DNA of 64,000 bases, taken from NCBI RefSeq assembly GCF_001639745.1, contig NZ_LTAX01000016.1:1-64000 (forward strand), given 5' to 3'. The notes beneath the pieces are model-generated. The model was not told where the DNA came from. It saw nothing but the letters and a program-made list of their open reading frames with translations, and did not search any database. The position numbers and the translations under genes are program-made. Origin of the DNA: Marinomonas gallaica (lineage in GTDB: Bacteria > Pseudomonadota > Gammaproteobacteria > Pseudomonadales > Marinomonadaceae). Positions 61,260-64,000 of this stretch are shown here, in pieces (position 1 is the first letter of the stretch; each line of letters opens with the position of its first letter).

Positions 61260-62543
61260 ATGGTTGGTATCAAACGTCACCTTATTATCGGGGTCAGTGC
61301 TCTATTGCTGAACCAAGCATGGGCTGCACCTGAGCCTGAGACTAGCGAATCCGCTCAGGCAGTACCGCTGACGCAAATTCGCACATTTGTTGAAACCTTT
61401 GAAACCATCAGTGCGGGTTATGTTGAGGTGCTGGATGATGAGGCAATCCTTAATAAAGCATTGAAAGGCATGGTGTCTTCCCTTGACCCGCATTCGGAGT
61501 ATTTAACCAAGGATGAAATGGCGCAATTCGATGAACAAACATCGGGCAATTACGCCGGTATTGGTATTGAAGTAGAAATGGTTGATAACAAGTTGACCAT
61601 TATTTCGCCAATTGATGACTCCCCAGCAGCTAAAGCGGGGCTGAAGGCGGGCGATGTTATTATTCGTATTGATGACCAGCTCGTGTCTGGTATGAGCTTA
61701 CAGGAAGTCATTACCCTGATGCGCGGAGAGCAGGGCAGTGACGTGTTGCTGGATATTGATCGTGATGGTCAAATTAAACAATATTCCATTGCCCGAGCGG
61801 AAATTGAAGATAGCAGCATTTCCAGTGAATGGTTAGGCAATAACATTGCTTACATTCGTATCAGTCAGTTTTTAGGCAATTCATCGAAAGAGTTTCGTGA
61901 GAAGCTACAAGCGTTACAGAAACAACAGCCTATCAAGGGCTTAATCCTCGATCTTCGTAACAATCCCGGTGGCGTATTGCAAAGTGCGGTCGGCATTGTC
62001 GATGCTATGGTGGATGATGGCTTGATTGTTTATACCGACGGTCGTCACGAGTATTCCAAAACCGAATTCAAGGCGACGACAGAGGCAACGTTGTTACCCA
62101 AAGCACCGTTAGTTGTGTTGGTTAATGAAGGCTCGGCTTCCGCATCCGAAGTGCTAGCGGGTGCCATTCAAGATCATCGACGTGGTCTTGTTCTTGGAAC
62201 GGAAACGTTCGGTAAAGGTTCTGTACAAACGGTAGTGCCTTTGAGTACCGGTGGTGCAGTGAAGTTGACGACAGCCTTGTATTACACGCCTAATGGTCGC
62301 TCTATCCAAGCACAAGGCATTATGCCTGATATGGTCATTCCGCAAGCGAAAGTGGAAGTAGAGAAGGGCCGTTTCTTTATCAAAGAAGCAGAGCTAAAGG
62401 GTCATTTGGGTAATGGTACTGGCGGAAAAGAGCGGACCAGTTCGGATGTGGACAACAAGTTAAACGATTTGGCTGTGAGTGATTTTCAGCTATTCCAAGC
62501 ACTTTCAATGTTGCAAAGTGCACAGCAATTTTTGGTTAAGTAA
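61260..62543 (+). CDS. ctpA: Carboxyl-terminal processing protease (S41)
   Basis: A 427-residue secreted protease. A signal peptide (about 1-22) precedes a PDZ domain (GIGIEVEMVDNKLTIISPID, then PAAKAGLKAGDVIIRID). The S41 core has GLILDLRNNPGGVL, the catalytic Ser in NEGSASASEVLAGAIQDH, and the Lys in GTETFGKGSVQTVVPL. It trims periplasmic or envelope proteins. Its stop overlaps the yibQ start by one base. Confidence 0.92.
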   Translation: MVGIKRHLIIGVSALLLNQAWAAPEPETSESAQAVPLTQIRTFVETFETISAGYVEVLDDEAILNKALKGMVSSLDPHSEYLTKDEMAQFDEQTSGNYAGIGIEVEMVDNKLTIISPIDDSPAAKAGLKAGDVIIRIDDQLVSGMSLQEVITLMRGEQGSDVLLDIDRDGQIKQYSIARAEIEDSSISSEWLGNNIAYIRISQFLGNSSKEFREKLQALQKQQPIKGLILDLRNNPGGVLQSAVGIVDAMVDDGLIVYTDGRHEYSKTEFKATTEATLLPKAPLVVLVNEGSASASEVLAGAIQDHRRGLVLGTETFGKGSVQTVVPLSTGGAVKLTTALYYTPNGRSIQAQGIMPDMVIPQAKVEVEKGRFFIKEAELKGHLGNGTGGKERTSSDVDNKLNDLAVSDFQLFQALSMLQSAQQFLVK

Positions 62544-63475
62544 TGCGAAGAAATTTATCTAACTGGGCGCTGGCAAGTATTATCGCTGCCAGCGCTAGCA
62601 GTGTTGTGTTTGCCGATCAAGCAGCAGACCCCGCCACAATACCATTTCCGGTATTAGATCGAAGTACACCGCAGACCATGGGGCAAATTCCTTACTTAGC
62701 GCCTCTGTCAGACCGAAAACCTGATTGGCCTCCGTTGTTTAAAAAGCCGAATATGTCGTCGCCAAGTGTGACGTCTAGGAACAAGCTACCGTCAGACATA
62801 TCTTCTATGGATGCTTTACCTGAGCCCCCTAAAATTGCAATTGTCATTGATGATGTGGGCTACAACCGACGCGGAATGGAAGAAAGCTTAGCGCTTCCCT
62901 TACCTGTTGTGTTAGCGATATTGCCTGAAACGCCCTACGGTGTTAGAGCCGCCCAACGAGCGCATCTGCAAGAGCGCATTACTATCCTTCATGCGCCAAT
63001 GGAGAATGAGCGTGAGCTGAAGCTTGGCCCTGGCGGTTTATACGTCAATATGGATGAGCAGACGTTTAAGCAAACCTTAAATGCCGATTTGGACAGTACG
63101 CCGTATGTCACTGGGGTAAATAATCATATGGGCAGTTTGTTAACGACACACTCAGAGCATATGGGCTGGGTCATGGATATCATGGCAGAGCGCTCATTGT
63201 TTTTTATTGATAGCTTAACCAGTCCACAGAGTGTGGCGCATGCAACGGCGGTCGAAAGAGGTATTCGTACGGTGACGCGAGATATTTTTCTCGACAATGT
63301 GCGCTCAGAAGTAGCCATAGATAAACAGTTTGAACGCTTGTTAAAGCGTGCTCATAAACAGGGGAGTGCCATCGCTATTGGCCACCCTTACCCCGAAACA
63401 ACACGCTATTTAAAGCGTCGCCTCACTCAGCCTCTGTCCGCACAATTAGTGACCATTGATACCCTTCTTAAATAA
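62543..63475 (+). CDS. yibQ: Divergent polysaccharide deacetylase YibQ
   Basis: A 310-residue secreted protein. A signal peptide (about 1-24) ends near VFADQA, and a proline-rich linker follows. The deacetylase-like domain begins IAIVIDDVGYNRRGMEESL and holds LPETPYGVRAAQRA, GVNNHMGSLLT and FFIDSLTSPQSVA, ending with AIAIGHPYPETTRYLKRRL. Substrate unknown. It shares TAATG with ctpA, so the genes are translationally coupled. It ends the gpmI group. Confidence 0.88.
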   Translation: MRRNLSNWALASIIAASASSVVFADQAADPATIPFPVLDRSTPQTMGQIPYLAPLSDRKPDWPPLFKKPNMSSPSVTSRNKLPSDISSMDALPEPPKIAIVIDDVGYNRRGMEESLALPLPVVLAILPETPYGVRAAQRAHLQERITILHAPMENERELKLGPGGLYVNMDEQTFKQTLNADLDSTPYVTGVNNHMGSLLTTHSEHMGWVMDIMAERSLFFIDSLTSPQSVAHATAVERGIRTVTRDIFLDNVRSEVAIDKQFERLLKRAHKQGSAIAIGHPYPETTRYLKRRLTQPLSAQLVTIDTLLK

Positions 63476-63486
63476 AGCGTTTAAAG

Positions 63487-63523
63487 AAAATAACAGGAGT
63501 TCGTTTTCGGAGCCTGTTATTTT
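63487..63523 (+). terminator. Terminator after yibQ
   Basis: AAAATAACAGG (63487-63497) pairs with CCTGTTATTTT (63513-63523), 11 bases after the stop. The rest of the 63476-63809 gap holds a promoter for the next gene. Confidence 0.8.
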
Positions 63524-63642
63524 CAGCTGCTTTTTTGGACTGATGTCAGTTGAAAATATCATGTGAGCGCTACTTATTAGGTTTTTTCTCTCCATTTTGT
63601 TGTTTTTCTAGATGCTATTGCAAAAATAAACCTGCACTCTGT

Positions 63643-63671
63643 TTGACCATTTATTAGCCAAGCGCTATTGT
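63643..63671 (+). promoter_or_regulatory. Sigma-70 promoter candidate for the livJ-like gene
   Basis: TTGACC and TATTGT are separated by 17 bases. The predicted start is about 130 bases before the ATG, leaving a long untranslated leader. Confidence 0.5.
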
Positions 63672-63809
63672 TTGTGTTCACTGGTAGTGCACATTTTAAA
63701 AATATTTCCGTTATTCTTCCCATTTGTAGGTGCTTTGATGGGTTGTAATTTTCTGGAATGCTTCTTGCTTTAAAAATAATGATAAAACCAAAATGAGTAG
63801 GAGATCTTC

Positions 63810-64000
63810 ATGTCGAACACAGTTGTAAGAAAAACACTTATTGCTTTAGCGGTTGCTGGCGCAGCGTTTACTGCCCAAGCTGATGTTGTCATCGGTGTTG
63901 CTGGCCCTCATACCGGTGCGTATGCCGCATTTGGTGAACAGCTTTGGCGAGGTGCTGAAAAAGCAGCGATGGACATCAATGCTAAAGGCGGGATCAATGG
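63810..64000 (+). CDS. Branched-chain amino acid ABC binding protein (partial)
   Basis: The first 63 residues of a LivJ/LivK-type binding protein, cut by the window end. The signal peptide (MSNTVVRKTLIALAVAGAAF, ending TAQA) is followed by DVVIGVAGPHTGAYAAFGEQ and KAAMDINAKGGING, the usual LivJ opening. A strong site (AGGAGATCTTC) precedes the ATG at 63810. The ligand and the rest of the liv operon lie outside the window. Confidence 0.9.
   Translation, partial: MSNTVVRKTLIALAVAGAAFTAQADVVIGVAGPHTGAYAAFGEQLWRGAEKAAMDINAKGGIN

Overview
The window looks like a chromosomal segment of a free-living marine gammaproteobacterium of the Oceanospirillales type, most like Marinomonas. This is an inference from gene content: a TAXI-type TRAP transporter with a sigma-54 two-component system, the carboxynorspermidine-type polyamine pathway, SiaABCD, a pipecolate/aminoadipate catabolic cluster, PobA, and the enteric-like yibN-grxC-secB and gpmI-envC-ctpA-yibQ groups. 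Base composition is moderate and even. I see no phage, insertion sequence, CRISPR array or tRNA.

Layout. 1-425: tail of an rRNA operon, with the 3' end of a 5S gene, its terminator, then a degenerate second 5S copy with a near-identical terminator. 489-6994: a methyltransferase, a Na/Pi symporter, a Pat-like protein acetyltransferase divergent from a histone-deacetylase-family enzyme, and a BLUF photoreceptor. 7021-14117 (minus): a fused TRAP permease, a TAXI binding protein, and a DctD/DctB-like regulator and kinase. A near-consensus sigma-54 promoter and two upstream 20-bp dyads lie in front of the binding-protein gene. 14221-18171 (minus): sbp-cysT-cysW-cysA sulfate/thiosulfate uptake. 18484-22870: small and accessory genes and a chemoreceptor. 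23095-25415: trpR-trpE-trpG with a candidate TrpR operator. 25477-26033: a RelE/ParE-type toxin-antitoxin pair. 26243-29699: adenine deaminase and the two carboxy(nor)spermidine genes. 30678-32359: a DUF442 sulfur transferase with a sulfide:quinone oxidoreductase.

32639-44742 is rich in cyclic-di-GMP genes: a CHASE-PAS-PAS-GGDEF-EAL protein directly upstream of siaABCD, then a cNMP/CBS/DUF294 protein with a DnaQ-like exonuclease, an LpxH-like phosphoesterase whose Shine-Dalgarno sequence lies in a perfect hairpin, and an EAL-CBS-GGDEF protein. 45318-47618 holds an AraC-type regulator divergent from pobA. 47852-48564 has no gene and carries duplicated extragenic repeats, a related copy of which returns at 50222.

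50651-51819 is yibN-grxC-secB (minus). In E. coli this group lies next to gpmI-envC-yibQ. Here the two groups are separated by about 6.7 kb holding a lipoprotein and a lysine/pipecolate catabolic cluster (short DUF1338 protein, LysR, amaB, amaA, LysR). 58548-63475 is gpmI-envC-ctpA-yibQ, and the window ends inside a LivJ-type binding protein gene. Three small genes (28, 57 and 40 codons) are proposed in spaces that would otherwise look empty.
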